Source: Clostridia bacterium (GTDB lineage: Bacteria; Bacillota; Clostridia; Christensenellales; Borkfalkiaceae). Taken from it: 13,845 nucleotides of DNA. Shown here piece by piece: positions 5,974 to 12,495 of the stretch. Position 1 is the first letter of the stretch; the number at the start of each line of letters is the position of its first letter. The notes below the pieces were generated by a model. It saw only the letters and a program-made list of their open reading frames with translations, did not search any database and was not told the DNA's origin. The DNA lies in contig CAAFZH010000027.1 in NCBI GenBank assembly GCA_900767495.1, positions 1-13,845 on the forward strand, read 5' to 3'. Both the position numbers and the translations under genes were made by a program.

Positions 5974-7020
5974 TTATAAAATATACCGCTTTTTAAGCCT
6001 TTTAAATCCCGTAAGCACCTCGTAAGAAATAGTCCCGACCTTTGCGGCTATATCTTCGGCGGTGATTTTTTGATTTCCGCTTTCGCCGATAAATATCACT
6101 TCGTCGCCCGCGCAAACGCCGTTGTCAACCTCGACGAAACAATAATCCATACAAACGCTGCCTATAATTTTGTGTTTTTTACCGTTTATTATAACCTCGC
6201 CGCCCGCATACGAGCGCGGAAGTCCGTCCGCATACCCGACCGAAACGGTAGCGACGAAAGTCGGCTTTTCGGCGACGAATTTACCGCCGTACCCCACGCT
6301 TTCGCCCCTTTTAAGCCGCACGTTACGCACCACTTCGCCCGTTACGCTCATACAGGGCGAAACGAAATTTTCGCCGTAACCGTACAGACCTATGCCGAGC
6401 CTTACCGCCGAAAACGCGTAATTTATGTCTGCCGCCCTGCCGCTCGCCGACAAATGTCGAATTGCAGTTTTTGGGAAAACGCGTGATAATTCCTTAAATT
6501 TTCGCAACTGCCGCGCGCTCGTTTCGTCGTTTGCGCAGTCGTACAAGTGTGAAAATACGCCCGTTATTTTTACGCCGCATAAATTACAAGTATCGCAAAG
6601 TTTTTCCGCCCGTTCCATATCTTTAACGCCTATTCTGTTCATTCCCGTATCCAACGCGATATGTACGTTTGTTTGCTCGCACGTATCCTTTGCCACGCTC
6701 GCTATATCCCTGATTTGCGAATCTTCCCAGGCGCACAAAGTGATTTTTTCGTGCAACAAATCCCGCATTTCCGTTTTATCGGCGTAACCGAGCATTAGCA
6801 CGGGTTTCGTCGTAGCCGCGCGCAAAGCAATCGCCTCGTCTGCGGTAGCCACCGCAAAGGACGAAAACTCCTTAACGTTTTTAGCAATCGCGCCCGCGCC
6901 GTGATTATACCCGTCGGCTTTCACCACGCCTATAAGCGCGACTTTATCGTTTATTCTCGACCTGTACGCCGCCGCGTTTGCCTTTAAGTTTTTTACGCTT
7001 ACAACTATTTCTCCGCGCAT
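5974..7020 (-). CDS. alr: Alanine racemase
   Basis: A 348-residue PLP-dependent racemase converting L-alanine to D-alanine for peptidoglycan. The PLP lysine is Lys34 in VVKADGYNHGA, and the second catalytic base is Tyr263 in VSVGYADGLPR. LDTGMNRIG, SHLYDCA and GSVCMDY are also family-typical. The N of the usual VKANAYGHG motif is D here and its second G is N (ADGYNHG), a mild variation. I chose ATG 7020 rather than the TTG seven codons upstream because GCGGAG sits 8 bases before it. The gene is divergent from the M18 aminopeptidase across about 80 bases of AT-rich promoter DNA. A TATTAT-like -10 for alr overlaps the opposing promoter there. aspS follows but has its own promoter. Confidence 0.95.
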   Translation of the reverse strand: MRGEIVVSVKNLKANAAAYRSRINDKVALIGVVKADGYNHGAGAIAKNVKEFSSFAVATADEAIALRAATTKPVLMLGYADKTEMRDLLHEKITLCAWEDSQIRDIASVAKDTCEQTNVHIALDTGMNRIGVKDMERAEKLCDTCNLCGVKITGVFSHLYDCANDETSARQLRKFKELSRVFPKTAIRHLSASGRAADINYAFSAVRLGIGLYGYGENFVSPCMSVTGEVVRNVRLKRGESVGYGGKFVAEKPTFVATVSVGYADGLPRSYAGGEVIINGKKHKIIGSVCMDYCFVEVDNGVCAGDEVIFIGESGNQKITAEDIAAKVGTISYEVLTGFKRLKKRYIL

Positions 7021-7067
7021 TTTATTTACTCCGCCACACAATATTTTATTAAACGCGGCTATAATAC

Positions 7068-7096
7068 TTTACAAATTTCGCTTTAAATTATATAAT
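7068..7096 (+). promoter_or_regulatory. Promoter of the M18 aminopeptidase gene
   Basis: TTTACA (7068-7073), 17 bases, TATAAT (7091-7096). The start codon ATG is at 7103, only 6 bases after the -10, so the expected transcript start coincides with the start codon and the mRNA would be leaderless. No ribosome site is present before the ATG. Confidence 0.7.
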
Positions 7097-7102
7097 TAAA
7101 CT

Positions 7103-8371
7103 ATGGATAATTTGCTTGAATTTCTGGATAAATCTAAAACCGCTTATCACGCGCACGACGAGGCGGTTAAACTGCTTTTAAGCGGAGGCTTTGAAGAACT
7201 TAAAGAAAATCTGCCTTTTAAAATTAAAAAGGGCGGAAAATATTTTATTTCCCGCGACGGCAGCGCGATTATCGCTTTTACCGTAGGCGAAAAACTTTCG
7301 TTTAATATAGTCGCTTCGCACGCCGACTCGCCTTGCTTTAAGATTAAGAGTAACCCCGAGATCAATGTTGAGTCTTATTGCAAGTTAAACGTGGAAAGGT
7401 ACGGCGGCGGACTTAATTATTCGTTTCTGGATATTCCCCTGACGATTGCGGGCAGAGTTATACTTACCGACGGAAAGACCTACGAGGCGAAAACTTTTAC
7501 CTCGAAAAAGAATTTTGTAATACCGTCCGTCGCAATACACTTTAACCGCGCCGCGAACGACGGAATAAAACTCAATCCGCAAGTAGATATGAGCCCTATC
7601 GTAAGCGCGGCAGAAAGCGGCGGGCTGAGTGCCGAACTTAAAGAATTTGCAGGCGTAAAACAAATAGCCGACTGCGACTTATTCGTAGTTTCTGCGGTTA
7701 AACCTTTCGTTGCGGGATATAACGACGAACTTATTTGTTCGCCGAGAATAGACAACCTGACGAGTGCTTATTCCTCCCTCGTTGCGCTGATAAAAGCCGC
7801 GCCCAAGGCGATTAACGTATGTTACATAGCCGATAACGAAGAAGTCGGCAGCGCGACCAAGCAGGGCGCGGGTTCTACTTTTTTACACGACGTTTTAAAG
7901 AGAATTACCGCCGCGCTCGGCAAAAGCGACGAATATATAACCGCCCTTGCAAACTCGTTTATATTATCCGACGACAACGCGCACGCATTGCACCCAAACC
8001 ACCCCGAACTTTCCGACCCGACTAATAAAGTGCTTTTGGGCAAAGGCGTAGTTATAAAGCACCACGCAAACCAGAATTACACCACGGACGGATTTTCTTC
8101 GGCAATAGTCAAAGGCGTATTCGATGATGCAGGCGTTAAATATCAGGATTTTTATATGCGCTCGGACCTGCCCTGCGGCGGTACGCTCGGCGCGATAAGT
8201 TCCTCGCAAGTTTCTGTCCGCAGCGCGGATATAGGTATAGCGCAACTTGCTATGCACTCCGCTTGCGAAACGGCTTGTTTCGCCGATTACGAGGAGGCTG
8301 TAAAAGGTCTGACCGCTTTTTACTCCAAGGCGTTCATAGCGGACGGCTCTAAAAAAATTATAATAGAATAA
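7103..8371 (+). CDS. apeB: M18-family (aspartyl-type) metallo-aminopeptidase
   Basis: A 422-residue cytosolic zinc aminopeptidase of MEROPS family M18. The metal and catalytic residues are recognisable in order: His73 and Asp75 in ASHADSPCFK, Asp217 in PRIDNLTSAY (bridging zinc ligand), Glu246/Glu247 in DNEEVGSATKQGAGS, Asp290 region in SDDNAHALHPNHPE, and a late His in LAMHSACE. Length equals the usual 420-430. These enzymes form large tetrahedral dodecamers and remove N-terminal acidic or other residues during peptide turnover. The N-terminus (LLEFLDKSKTAYHA) aligns with the usual family start, so ATG 7103 is right even though no ribosome site precedes it. Transcription ends in the hairpin at 8377-8404. 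The symbol is that of the Gram-positive homologue group; substrate preference is not readable. Confidence 0.92.
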   Translation: MDNLLEFLDKSKTAYHAHDEAVKLLLSGGFEELKENLPFKIKKGGKYFISRDGSAIIAFTVGEKLSFNIVASHADSPCFKIKSNPEINVESYCKLNVERYGGGLNYSFLDIPLTIAGRVILTDGKTYEAKTFTSKKNFVIPSVAIHFNRAANDGIKLNPQVDMSPIVSAAESGGLSAELKEFAGVKQIADCDLFVVSAVKPFVAGYNDELICSPRIDNLTSAYSSLVALIKAAPKAINVCYIADNEEVGSATKQGAGSTFLHDVLKRITAALGKSDEYITALANSFILSDDNAHALHPNHPELSDPTNKVLLGKGVVIKHHANQNYTTDGFSSAIVKGVFDDAGVKYQDFYMRSDLPCGGTLGAISSSQVSVRSADIGIAQLAMHSACETACFADYEEAVKGLTAFYSKAFIADGSKKIIIE

Positions 8372-8376
8372 AATTA

Positions 8377-8404
8377 CGCGGCGCAAATTTCAATTTGCGC
8401 CGCG
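8377..8404. terminator. Terminator overlapping the end of vanW-like gene
   Basis: A 13-bp perfect stem (CGCGGCGCAAATT at 8377-8389, partner 8392-8404) followed on the plus strand by GCTTTTT. It lies 6 bases after the aminopeptidase stop. The opposing vanW-like gene ends inside it: its TGA occupies 8392-8390 at the tip and its last codons (GAN) form one arm. On the minus strand the downstream sequence is also T-rich, so it may serve both genes. Confidence 0.88.
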
Positions 8405-9538
8405 GCTTTTTCCTACGAGCGTAATGCCCGTTAAAGGCGAATAATAATCGGAAGAAATTTTAACTCGGCTTACGAGTTCGCCGTTTACGAACTTTTCAAG
8501 GTACGCCTGACTTTTCGCGCCGCGTTTGGCGTAGACCATAGGCAGTCGTTCGCCGCATAAAAGGTCGTAAGTCTCGATTATTTGCTCTTCGGGCGGCTCG
8601 ATATATTCCGACACTTCGGACGCGAGTTTATAGACCGCGCCTGTTTTTTCGCCGTACACTCTCGCCCTTACCCGACAGCCGTCCGCGTCGACGACGATAA
8701 TAACGGGGACGGGATAAGGATTGACGAATTTTAAATCGCTCGCGCTCGACACCATAGCGTCGAAAGAAGGTTCAGTGTACCCCACGAGCAAACTGTGATT
8801 CCGCCGCTCGGTAATTTTAAGTCCCGCGCTTAACGCCGAAGCGTACACGGTGGATGAAACCTGACACACTCCTCCGCCCACGCCCTCGGTAAACTTTCCG
8901 TTTTCTATGACCTTTGCCGAGGAAAAGCCGCGCTCTTCGCTCCTTTTGCCCACGATTTCGTTAAAAGAAAATTCTTCGCCGCTTTCCAATACTTTATAAC
9001 TTATATACTTTGCCGCGAGCGCGATATTGTTTTTACGCGGTGCGAGCGAAGAATTGTAAACGGTGGAAAACGACGAAACAAGTTGAGTTCTTTCTTTCAA
9101 ATCGTTTAACTTTACCGTAGGATAAAGAATTTTTTCCTCGGCGATAATGCGTTTTACTCCTTTATTAAGCGCGACGGAAATATCTTTTAACAATTTTTCT
9201 TCGTCAACGCCTTTACCGTTTTCTTCCCTGTCGTAAGTAACGGCGTTTTCCGCAGACGGTTCTACCCGGTAGCAGGCGTCGCGCGGTCTTACGACCGTAT
9301 CTTTAAAAATGCCGTCTACCACGCTTTTTGCGTTTTTCAAATAATATTCGCCGCAGGAATAATCTATTTCGGGATAGAAAAACTCGTATTTTTTGCCGAG
9401 TGCGACTATTTCGAGCGTTTTCTCGGTACGAAAAAGCGGCGCGGCGTTTGCCGTTACGCCCAGCGCAGCCGACGATACGATAAAACCCGCCGCAATAAAA
9501 GCGACGGGTAAAAGTTTTAGTTTTAAATTTCTGCTCAT
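8390..9538 (-). CDS. VanW-family exported protein with G5-like C-terminal domain
   Basis: A 382-residue protein with an N-terminal hydrophobic segment (about 8-32, signal peptide or membrane anchor), so it should act outside the membrane. The VanW core runs from about 155 to 295, with the hallmarks EEFSFNEIVGKRSEERGF (188-205) and GGGVCQVSSTVYASAL (221-236). The last 60 residues resemble a G5 domain (FVNGELVSRVKISSDYYSPLTG), a module linked to cell-wall binding. VanW proteins are named after a vancomycin-cluster gene of unknown function; there is no van resistance context here. ATG 9538 or the adjacent GTG 9541 could start it, and neither has a ribosome site. This suggests re-initiation from the crp/fnr-like gene ending about 25 bases upstream. 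Its stop codon lies inside the opposing terminator hairpin. Confidence 0.88.
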   Translation of the reverse strand: MSRNLKLKLLPVAFIAAGFIVSSAALGVTANAAPLFRTEKTLEIVALGKKYEFFYPEIDYSCGEYYLKNAKSVVDGIFKDTVVRPRDACYRVEPSAENAVTYDREENGKGVDEEKLLKDISVALNKGVKRIIAEEKILYPTVKLNDLKERTQLVSSFSTVYNSSLAPRKNNIALAAKYISYKVLESGEEFSFNEIVGKRSEERGFSSAKVIENGKFTEGVGGGVCQVSSTVYASALSAGLKITERRNHSLLVGYTEPSFDAMVSSASDLKFVNPYPVPVIIVVDADGCRVRARVYGEKTGAVYKLASEVSEYIEPPEEQIIETYDLLCGERLPMVYAKRGAKSQAYLEKFVNGELVSRVKISSDYYSPLTGITLVGKSRGAN

Positions 9539-9566
9539 CACTATAAAAAGTATGAGTTTTATAGGG

Positions 9567-10214
9567 CTAATTATGCAAAGTTACGGTCTTTCCCGAAATA
9601 GTAATAACGCCTTCGTCTTTAAGTTTTTTGATTTCGCGCATCATCGCGCTCCTGTCCGAACAGATGTAATCCGAAAGAGAAGTCAGACTCATTTCGAGTT
9701 TTGCGGTATCTCCGCCCGATTTTAAACACAGACCTTTAAAATAGCACAATAATTTATCCCGCGTGGAACGATTGCCGATGATCTCCGTTCTTTCGCCTAT
9801 CGACGCGGTTTTTTTACGCATCACGTCGATAATATTTAGTAAAAGTTTGTGTTTAAACCTGCAATCCCCGTCGCACTCGGTTACGAGCGCGGCAAAGCGG
9901 ATAAACACCATTTTACAATCGGTTTCGGTAACCACGTAGACGGTATCGTCGGGGCGTTCGCCGTAGGAAACCGAATTGCCGAAAACGCTGCCCTTTACGA
10001 GCCTTTCCAAAAGAATTTCGTTACCGGTGGAATCTATTTTAACGACTTTTGCTATGCCGTCGGCGACTATCGCCACGGTTTTTTCTTCCGCCGAATAACG
10101 GTATGCGACCAGACCGCGCTTGAAACTTTCCTCGCGCGGTTTTAAAAAGGCAATAATCCTCTCGTATTCGCTATCCGTTACGCCGCTGAAAAGCGCGCAG
10201 TCGTATCTTTTCAT
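9567..10214 (-). CDS. Crp/Fnr-family transcriptional regulator
   Basis: A 215-residue regulator with an N-terminal cyclic-nucleotide-binding-like beta barrel (about 20-115; VAIVADGIAKVVKIDSTGNE, LVKGSVFGNS) and a C-terminal HTH of the Crp type (about 173-213; LTSLSDYICSDRSAMMREIK, then VITISGKTVTL). The barrel lacks the RxS phosphate-binding cassette of true cAMP receptors, and there is no N-terminal Cys cluster as in Fnr, so the signal is unknown. It begins one base after the secB-like stop, with a poor ribosome site (AAGGA, about 13 bases away), and is followed by the vanW-like gene. The arrangement suggests it is made together with an export chaperone and an exported protein; whether it regulates this operon is not visible, and no symmetric Crp-type site was noticed at the ppa promoter. 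Confidence 0.88.
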   Translation of the reverse strand: MKRYDCALFSGVTDSEYERIIAFLKPREESFKRGLVAYRYSAEEKTVAIVADGIAKVVKIDSTGNEILLERLVKGSVFGNSVSYGERPDDTVYVVTETDCKMVFIRFAALVTECDGDCRFKHKLLLNIIDVMRKKTASIGERTEIIGNRSTRDKLLCYFKGLCLKSGGDTAKLEMSLTSLSDYICSDRSAMMREIKKLKDEGVITISGKTVTLHN

Positions 10215-10215
10215 T

Positions 10216-10620
10216 TCAGTTTAAATTTTCCTTACGTTCCTGCTCGATTTGTGCGTTTTCCGAATTTATCAAAGGCAAAATATACGGCGGTATATTGCAG
10301 TTTGCCGTCATAGACGCAACGGCGGCGCGCACGAACGGATAAAGCGTGTCCATAGCCTCGGAAACAAGTACGCTTTCATCTGCGTCCTTTATAACGCCGA
10401 AAGTACCGAAAGAAGTTACGTTTAAATCAAAAGGTACGGGCGAAGATATATCCTCGTTTATGCGCACCGAGAGATTGACGAACAAATTGTTTTGATTTCT
10501 GCCCATTTTACATTCGATTTTGGGTTTTATCTGAAATTTTGTGCCTGCTTTTATGCCCTCTTTAAATTTAAACTCTATGCCGTTAATACGGTAAGTTATA
10601 AGCGAAATATGTTTTTCCAT
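10216..10620 (-). CDS. SecB-like protein-export chaperone
   Basis: A 134-residue protein that resembles SecB, the tetrameric chaperone keeping preproteins unfolded for SecA. The most telling segment is LYPFVRAAVASMTANCNIPP followed by YILPLIN (about 92-118), matching the SecB pattern of a LFPYAR-type helix, a short turn and a NLAPVNF-like strand. The beta-rich first half (FQIKPKIECKMG, LFVNLSVRINED, FDLNVTSFGTFGV) also fits the SecB fold. Overall similarity to proteobacterial SecB is low, and the acidic C-terminal tail is replaced by a charged EQERKENLN end, so SecA binding is not assured. The ATG has AGGAGC 6 bases upstream. It follows ppa by 13 bases and touches the crp/fnr-like gene, so it is in the same operon. 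SecB homologues are unusual in Bacillota outside some clostridial lineages. Confidence 0.75.
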   Translation of the reverse strand: MEKHISLITYRINGIEFKFKEGIKAGTKFQIKPKIECKMGRNQNNLFVNLSVRINEDISSPVPFDLNVTSFGTFGVIKDADESVLVSEAMDTLYPFVRAAVASMTANCNIPPYILPLINSENAQIEQERKENLN

Positions 10621-10633
10621 TTTTTTTGCTCCT

Positions 10634-11176
10634 TCATTTATTCAATATTTCAAAAAGTTTTTCTTTATAGCCTTTAAGCGATTTTTCTATTATAGATAAC
10701 GCCTCTTCCCTGCCGAGCACGGTGTTTACCGCGGTGTTTTTACCTTCTAACTGTTTGTATACGGTAAAAAAGTGTTGCATTTCGTCAAATACGTGCTTGG
10801 GTAAGTCGTTTATGTTTTTATAACAGTTATAGTTAGGATCGGTAAACGGTATGGCTATTATCTTTTCGTCCTCGCTGCCGTTATCCTCCATAGTTATAAC
10901 GCCTATCGGGTAGACTCTGACAAGAGAAAGAGGCAACAAACTTTCGGAACAAAGCACTAACACGTCGAGCGGATCGCCGTCGGCGGCAAGCGTATGCGGT
11001 ATAAAACCGTAGTTTGCGGGATAATGCGTTGACGTATACAATATACGGTCGAGAATCAAAAGACCTGTTTTTTTGTCAAGTTCGTACTTTTGTTTGCTAC
11101 CCTTGGGTATCTCTATTACGGCGATAAAATCGTCGGGATTGATCCTTTTTTTGTCAATATCGTGCCAGATGTTCAT
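10634..11176 (-). CDS. ppa: Inorganic pyrophosphatase, family I
   Basis: A 180-residue soluble pyrophosphatase that hydrolyses PPi to two phosphates and so pulls biosynthetic reactions forward. The family signature DGDPLD is at 66-71 and supplies the metal-binding aspartates. Further active-site residues are Glu22 and Lys30 (VIEIPKGSKQKYE), Arg44 and Tyr56 (HYPANYGFIP), and Asp/Lys positions in FTDPNYNCYKNINDLP. Length matches bacterial family I enzymes (about 175). ATG 11176 has a modest GAGG ribosome site and follows a good promoter at 11205-11233. It heads the ppa - secB-like - crp/fnr-like - vanW-like run. Many Bacillota use the unrelated family II (PpaC) enzyme, so family I here is a small lineage clue. 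Confidence 0.96.
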   Translation of the reverse strand: MNIWHDIDKKRINPDDFIAVIEIPKGSKQKYELDKKTGLLILDRILYTSTHYPANYGFIPHTLAADGDPLDVLVLCSESLLPLSLVRVYPIGVITMEDNGSEDEKIIAIPFTDPNYNCYKNINDLPKHVFDEMQHFFTVYKQLEGKNTAVNTVLGREEALSIIEKSLKGYKEKLFEILNK

Positions 11177-11204
11177 TTGCAGCCTCGAAACAATTATTTA
11201 TTAT

Positions 11205-11233
11205 ATATTACTATATTACGGTTTTTTTGTCAA
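11205..11233 (-). promoter_or_regulatory. Promoter of the ppa operon
   Basis: On the minus strand, TTGACA (11233-11228), 17 bases, TAATAT (11210-11205), about 29 bases before the ppa start codon. Confidence 0.75.
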
Positions 11234-11298
11234 ATTATCCGATTAAGTATACCGCGAAAATTATTTAAAAATTTTTTTGGATTTTTGCTTAAAAAAAC

Positions 11299-11327
11299 TT
11301 TACATTTTAAATAATTTAGTCTATAAT
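11299..11327 (+). promoter_or_regulatory. Promoter of tRNA-Pro
   Basis: TTTACA (11299-11304), 17 bases, TATAAT (11322-11327). The expected transcript start near 11334 leaves a leader of about 24 bases before the mature tRNA. Confidence 0.85.
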
Positions 11328-11357
11328 AATATAGCACTTGCAAGAAAGCGAGCGTAT

Positions 11358-11434
11358 CTGGGTGTAGCGCAGTTTGGTAGCGCGCTTGAATGGGGTTCAA
11401 GAGGCCGGAAGTTCAAATCTTCTCACTCAGACCA
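11358..11434 (+). tRNA. tRNA-Pro, anticodon GGG
   Basis: 77 bases fold as a complete cloverleaf with encoded CCA. The acceptor stem CTGGGTG/CACTCAG has one G-U pair, the D stem is GCGC/GCGC around AGTTTGGTA, the anticodon stem is CTTGA/TCAAG with loop ATGGGGT, the variable loop is AGGCC, and the T stem is GGAAG/CTTCT with loop TTCAAAT. The anticodon GGG (34-36), G37, the C1-G72 pair and discriminator A73 are all typical of bacterial tRNA-Pro, reading CCC and CCU. It has its own promoter and a strong terminator, so it is a single-gene transcript. Confidence 0.96.
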
Positions 11435-11439
11435 TCTTA
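11414..11439 (+). repeat. 26-bp direct repeat, copy 1 (tRNA-Pro 3' end)
   Basis: The repeat runs from the T loop of tRNA-Pro through CCA and five bases beyond. It is identical over 26 bases to 11601-11626. Repetition of a tRNA 3' end is the usual signature of tyrosine-recombinase attachment sites. Confidence 0.9.
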
Positions 11440-11444
11440 AATAG

Positions 11445-11478
11445 TTCCGCAGACAACCGTCTGCGGAATTTTTTATTT
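11445..11478 (+). terminator. Intrinsic terminator of tRNA-Pro
   Basis: TTCCGCAGAC (11445-11454), loop AACC, GTCTGCGGAA (11459-11468), followed by a run of T (TTTTTTATTTT). This is a textbook Rho-independent terminator 10 bases after the CCA end. Confidence 0.95.
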
Positions 11479-11498
11479 TCGCTTGTTCACAGGCTTCC

Positions 11499-11600
11499 GG
11501 CGAGGCGGAAGTGACGAGATATGCCAATCGATTATATTTTTCGCGGCTGTGCCGCTCTTCTTTCGTCGAGCATATCTCTATTCCGTCGCTTCGCTCCTTA
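11499..11600. repeat. Imperfect inverted-repeat segment between the tRNA 3'-end copies
   Basis: The left arm (about 11502-11524, GAGGCGGAAGTGACG then AGATATGC) and right arm (about 11570-11597, reverse complement GAGCGAAGCGACGGAATA then GAGATATGC) are related by inverted symmetry, with a perfect 9-base core (11516-11524/11570-11578). A small GCGGC/GCCGC hairpin (11543-11555) sits in the middle. It has no credible coding content. It looks like a small non-autonomous repeat; dispersal elsewhere in the genome is inferred, since only one copy is in this window. Confidence 0.5.
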
Positions 11601-11626
11601 CAAATCTTCTCACTCAGACCATCTTA
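11601..11626 (+). repeat. 26-bp direct repeat, copy 2 (orphan tRNA-Pro 3' end)
   Basis: Identical to 11414-11439 over 26 bases, including the encoded CCA, but with no tRNA body upstream: the bases before it belong to the inverted-repeat segment. It is either a recombination scar of attR type or the remnant of a second tRNA-Pro gene. Confidence 0.88.
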
Positions 11627-11629
11627 TTA

Positions 11630-11653
11630 ACCCGCGGACGATTGTCCGCGGGT
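11630..11653 (+). terminator. Second tRNA-type terminator hairpin
   Basis: ACCCGCGGAC (11630-11639), loop GATT, GTCCGCGGGT (11644-11653), followed by ATTTCTTTT. It has the same 10-4-10 architecture as the tRNA-Pro terminator. Over the shared CCGCxGAC/GTCxGCGG stem it differs by one compensatory pair (A-T to G-C), so the two hairpins are probably homologous. Confidence 0.7.
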
Positions 11654-11680
11654 ATTTCTTTTATGAAAACATATAACCAC

Positions 11681-11730
11681 AACACCCTCCCGAGGGATTG
11701 CCGCGGTCGCTTTGCTCCCTCGCAATGACA
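11681..11730 (-). repeat. Half copy of the dispersed repeat at 1399-1504
   Basis: Read on the minus strand from 11730, the sequence starts TGTCATTGCGAGGGAG and continues through CGACCGCGGCAATCCCT, matching 1398-1434 with two mismatches. Only one end is present; the other inverted terminus is missing. Translated by chance it gives CHCEGAKRPRQSL, a typical spurious peptide of such repeats. Confidence 0.75.
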
Positions 11731-11791
11731 ATAAAATTTCGGACTTTTACACGAGTTCAAAGACGGTAATCTGCACGCAATTATATTTTTA

Positions 11792-12490
11792 TTATACAAG
11801 TCCGTTTAATATTTTTTCGGGGTTGGTTTTAAAGACGAGTTCGGCGTAGGCGGGACTTTTTTTGCTTACCTTTAAATACGCCTCGCGCATACGATTTTGC
11901 CTGCCGTAATGCACGTCGCTCGCAATTACATCCGCAAGTTTTTTGCGCACGAGTTTTTTTGCAAAAGAATATTCTTTCCCCCTACCCCTATCTACTACCG
12001 ACTGCGCGTTTACCTGTATTATCGCGCCCGAAATTTTAAGTTGTTTAATCAACTTGATATCGCGCGTATATGAAAATCTCTCTACGTGCGCAAACACGGG
12101 TGTGAAACCGGCCAACTTAACGTTGTAAACCAACTCGTCGAGATCGACCGGTTCGCTATACCTCAATTCCACAAGCACGCACTTACCTTTCCCCAACGGA
12201 ATAACGTCGCCTTTTTCAAAATCGGAAATCATAGCGCGATGAGTTTCTATTTCGCGCCCGAGCCATAATTTTACGCCCGTCTGCTCTACCTCGGGCAAAC
12301 TTTTGAATTTCTCGAATTCGGCGCGAATCTTCTCGTTGCTTATCGTGCAAGTACCCCTGCGATAGTGCGGCGTGAGCGTCATTTCGGTAACGCCGCTTTC
12401 TTTCGCCTCGTTTAACATCTGTACCGACTGCTTGACGCCCGGCGATCCGTCGTCAACGCACGGCAACACGTGTGAATGTAAGTCTGTCAT
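11792..12490 (-). CDS. CpsB/CapC (YwqE)-type PHP-domain tyrosine phosphatase
   Basis: A 232-residue metal-dependent PHP phosphatase of the CpsB/YwqE kind, which in Bacillota dephosphorylates bacterial tyrosine kinases and their targets, often in capsule control. Metal ligands are visible in all PHP motifs: His5 and His7 in DLHSHVLPCVDDGS (3-16), His42 in LTPHY, Glu80 in GREIE, His135 in FAHVERF and Asp192/His194 in SDVHYG. No kinase or polysaccharide gene is in the window, so its partner is unknown. The ATG is 5 bases after the rarA stop, and its strong ribosome site (GGGGAGG) lies within the last rarA codons, indicating translational coupling. The two genes have no known functional link, so the pairing may just be operon economy. 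No clear terminator follows. Confidence 0.88.
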   Translation of the reverse strand: MTDLHSHVLPCVDDGSPGVKQSVQMLNEAKESGVTEMTLTPHYRRGTCTISNEKIRAEFEKFKSLPEVEQTGVKLWLGREIETHRAMISDFEKGDVIPLGKGKCVLVELRYSEPVDLDELVYNVKLAGFTPVFAHVERFSYTRDIKLIKQLKISGAIIQVNAQSVVDRGRGKEYSFAKKLVRKKLADVIASDVHYGRQNRMREAYLKVSKKSPAYAELVFKTNPEKILNGLV

Positions 12491-12495
12491 ACGTT

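Noticed and set aside
7021..7041. TTG start seven codons upstream for alanine racemase
   Set aside because: The extra codons include the GCGGAG ribosome site of ATG 7020, and the family start aligns with the later Met.
7964..8386. 140-codon minus-strand frame inside the M18 gene
   Set aside because: Antisense shadow; it begins in the terminator region and lacks any family features.
8390..9538. Vancomycin-resistance locus
   Set aside because: VanW-domain proteins are common in Clostridia; no vanA/B ligase, vanH, vanX or VanRS genes are present, and alr is an ordinary racemase.
11483..11799. Open frames on both strands in the tRNA-Pro downstream region
   Set aside because: They run through the tRNA-end repeat, hairpins and the dispersed repeat (giving the typical spurious peptide CHCEGAKRPRQSL); none has a ribosome site.
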